Part shown: positions 12,666 through 13,969 of the stretch, piece by piece
Position numbering within the stretch: the first letter of the stretch is position 1
How the letters are laid out: the number at the start of each line of letters is the position of its first letter
Assembly (NCBI GenBank): GCA_002861585.1
Contig: PJQJ01000006.1
Span: 8,911 to 22,879 of the forward strand
Length of the DNA stretch: 13,969 nucleotides
Direction of reading: 5' to 3'
Source: Candidatus Saccharimonadota bacterium
Lineage (GTDB): Bacteria > Patescibacteriota > Saccharimonadia > Saccharimonadales > Saccharimonadaceae
Position numbers and translations under genes: made by a program
Notes under the pieces: model-generated
The model's input: only the letters and a program-made list of their open reading frames with translations
The model's database searches: none
Told to the model about the DNA's origin: nothing

Positions 12666-12679
12666 AAAGAAAGTATCCT

Positions 12680-13027
12680 ATGTCTAGTCCTATCAATCAA
12701 GAAAGCATCGATCCAGGTTGCGTTGCCGCTGCTGTTGCTGTGCTTGGTGATAAATGGACACCGCATCTTATTCGATCTCTCTCACTTTCCACTATGCGTT
12801 TTTGTCAGCTGCAAGATGCCGTTGGTGGCATCAATCCGCGAACACTCTCCGCTCGTCTCGCATCACTTGAAGAACAGGATATTGTTACTAAGGTAATCTA
12901 CCCAGAGGTTCCACCGCGTACCGAATATACGCTCACCCAAAAAGGGCGCGATCTAATGCCAATCCTTACCAGTATGGCTGCTTGGGGTGAAACATATAGA
13001 CCAGCCCCTTCAGGTAAAGGACTTTAG
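12680..13027 (+). CDS. HxlR-type winged-helix transcriptional regulator
   Basis: A 115-residue HxlR-family DNA-binding protein, which acts as a dimer. Diagnostic segments are GCVAAAVAVLGDKWTPHLIRSL (13-34, C14), the recognition region INPRTLSARLASLEEQDIV (about 51-69), the wing PPRTEYTLTQKGRDL (77-91) and the C-terminal dimer helix ending WGETY. C14 is at the position of the conserved N-terminal cysteine used by thiol-sensing members such as YodB, so sensing of quinones or electrophiles is plausible. The ATG has only a weak AAGAAAG site. It is divergent from the FMN reductase gene, with a 20-bp palindrome between. Its last 4 nt overlap the 3' end of the convergent G6PD gene. Confidence 0.93.
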   Translation: MSSPINQESIDPGCVAAAVAVLGDKWTPHLIRSLSLSTMRFCQLQDAVGGINPRTLSARLASLEEQDIVTKVIYPEVPPRTEYTLTQKGRDLMPILTSMAAWGETYRPAPSGKGL

Positions 13028-13969
13028 GAAAGCAGCTTAGCTGCTAATTCACTTGCCTGGCTACCCCTCGGGTAAGTAGGAATATCATCCTGGCCCTGTG
13101 ACCATGTCTGAATAACGCTCTGGATGGCTCGCCATGAGGCAAGAACTTCTTCACCTGACGCAAAGAGTGTTTGATCACCGCGAATTGCATCAACTAATAC
13201 ACGTTCATACGCTTCAGGGTGACGATCTTCGAATGCCCTGTCATACCGAAAGTCCATTTCCACTAATTCGGTTTTGTAGTCTAGTCCTGGTTTCTTCGCT
13301 AGAATCGACAGCCCAATCCCCTCGTTCGGCTGCAATGTAATCACGAGGTGATTATCGATCCGCTTGTTTGATGTCGGGTCCTTAAAGACGACGGTAATAG
13401 CCGTCTCTTTTTGCGCGAGCGCCTTTCCAGTTTGCAGTATCATCGGTACGCCCTGCCACCGTTCATTATCAATTTGCAAACGCAGCGCTGCAAATGTTTC
13501 AGCTTGAGAATGAGGACTCTGAGCATCCTCTTTATATCCCTCGTACTGTCCTCTGACAGCTAAAAGATCGATCTTATCCCTGCTGATTGGCTCTAGCGAT
13601 AGCAAGAGACGCAGTTTTTCGTGATGAATGGCTGCCGATGTCATCTCCTGCGGCTCTTCCATTGTCACAAGCGCTAGCAGCTGTAGCAGATGGCTCTGTA
13701 TAAGATCACGAAGGGCTCCTGTCTGCTCATAAAATATACCTCGTCCTTCTATACCAATACTCTCGGAGGCGTTGATAATAATACGGTCGATGTTCTGTCG
13801 ATTCCAAATAGTAGCAAAGAGCGGATTAGAGAAACGAAAAGTCAGGATGTTCTGCGCAGTCTCTTTTGCTAAGTAGTGATCAATACGGTACACCTGGCGT
13901 TCTTCGTACTGTGCACCTATACGATGAATCAGTTCCTCTGCTGTTTGCAGGTCAAAGCCGAATGGTTTT
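13024..13969 (-). CDS. zwf: Glucose-6-phosphate dehydrogenase, 5' part beyond the window
   Basis: The C-terminal 314 residues or so of glucose-6-phosphate dehydrogenase, the NADPH-producing first step of the oxidative pentose phosphate pathway. Reading from the right edge, the frame shows KPFGFDLQTAEEL, then the substrate and catalytic segment VYRIDHYLAKE, FSNPLFATIWNR, GALRDLIQSHLLQLLALV, GDQTLF and the C-terminal TYPRGSQASELA. The NADP-binding GxxGDL motif lies off the window. The GTG at 13893 (Val of VYRIDHYL) is not the start, because conserved sequence continues upstream. Usual length is about 480-500 residues; the visible part is consistent with a complete C-terminus. There is no terminator after its TAA, which overlaps the HxlR stop codon. 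Confidence 0.96.
   Translation of the reverse strand, partial: KPFGFDLQTAEELIHRIGAQYEERQVYRIDHYLAKETAQNILTFRFSNPLFATIWNRQNIDRIIINASESIGIEGRGIFYEQTGALRDLIQSHLLQLLALVTMEEPQEMTSAAIHHEKLRLLLSLEPISRDKIDLLAVRGQYEGYKEDAQSPHSQAETFAALRLQIDNERWQGVPMILQTGKALAQKETAITVVFKDPTSNKRIDNHLVITLQPNEGIGLSILAKKPGLDYKTELVEMDFRYDRAFEDRHPEAYERVLVDAIRGDQTLFASGEEVLASWRAIQSVIQTWSQGQDDIPTYPRGSQASELAAKLLS

Noticed and set aside
13024..13893. A complete 289-residue protein starting at GTG 13893
   Set aside because: The frame continues to the right edge with the conserved G6PD segment KPFGFDL, so the GTG is an internal Val codon of a gene whose start lies outside the window.
76..13969. UGA recoded to glycine, as in Gracilibacteria
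   Set aside because: All recognised genes are full length under the standard code and none is interrupted by in-frame TGA; only the absence of TGA stops was kept as a finding.
1..13969. CRISPR arrays, tRNAs, rRNAs, insertion sequences
   Set aside because: No spaced direct repeats, cloverleaf sequences, rRNA segments or transposase motifs were found on either strand by eye.

Overview
The window looks like a piece of a small, compact bacterial chromosome, most likely from Candidatus Saccharibacteria (TM7) or a related Patescibacteria (CPR) lineage. That assignment is an inference from recalled gene content (DUF475 membrane protein, an N-terminally SFGG-rich DEAD-box helicase, RmuC, a Cys-loop membrane protein, HxlR beside an FMN reductase), roughly mid-40s percent GC and very tight packing; no database was searched. 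Nineteen well-supported protein genes are visible, one of them open at the right edge. A further partial gene start lies at the left edge, and one intergenic unit may be a structured small RNA with a 21-codon reading frame. No rRNA, tRNA, CRISPR array, transposase or prophage gene was seen.

Layout. Positions 1-1126 (minus strand) hold a ZIP metal transporter, a 72-residue tail-anchored protein and the start of another gene. Positions 1216-2016 (plus) hold an aquaporin-like channel, ending in a strong terminator shared with the convergent RmuC gene. Positions 2067-5237 (minus) hold a DUF475/TerC-like protein, a PAP2 phosphatase, an unknown 5-TM protein and RmuC. Positions 5308-6390 (minus) hold a three-gene unit ChaB-DUF427-MsrA, probably stress related. 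At 6508-7305 (plus) an alpha/beta hydrolase converges on a 230-residue unknown protein (7302-7994, minus). Positions 7995-8456 contain no conventional gene, but on the plus strand carry the candidate small RNA with its own perfect terminator, then a long hairpin that terminates the DEAD-box helicase (8457-9707, minus). A second alpha/beta hydrolase (9850-10599, minus) is divergent from a 103-residue membrane protein (10643-10954, plus), which converges on a YihY/BrkB membrane protein (10962-11936, minus). Finally an NADPH-dependent FMN reductase (minus) is divergent from an HxlR-type regulator (plus), and the latter overlaps the 3' end of glucose-6-phosphate dehydrogenase (13024 to beyond the right edge).

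How the genes fit together. Several encode housekeeping and stress functions of a minimal cell: metal and water or solute traffic, lipid-phosphate recycling, oxidative repair (MsrA, FMN reductase, HxlR, G6PD for NADPH) and RNA remodelling. Expression signals are unusual in a consistent way. Four genes have a good -10 hexamer ending 6-7 nt before the start codon and no Shine-Dalgarno sequence, suggesting leaderless mRNAs, while genes inside or downstream in operons have clear Shine-Dalgarno sites. None of the 19 stops is TGA. Three convergent pairs end within 7 nt of each other or overlap, with no terminator.
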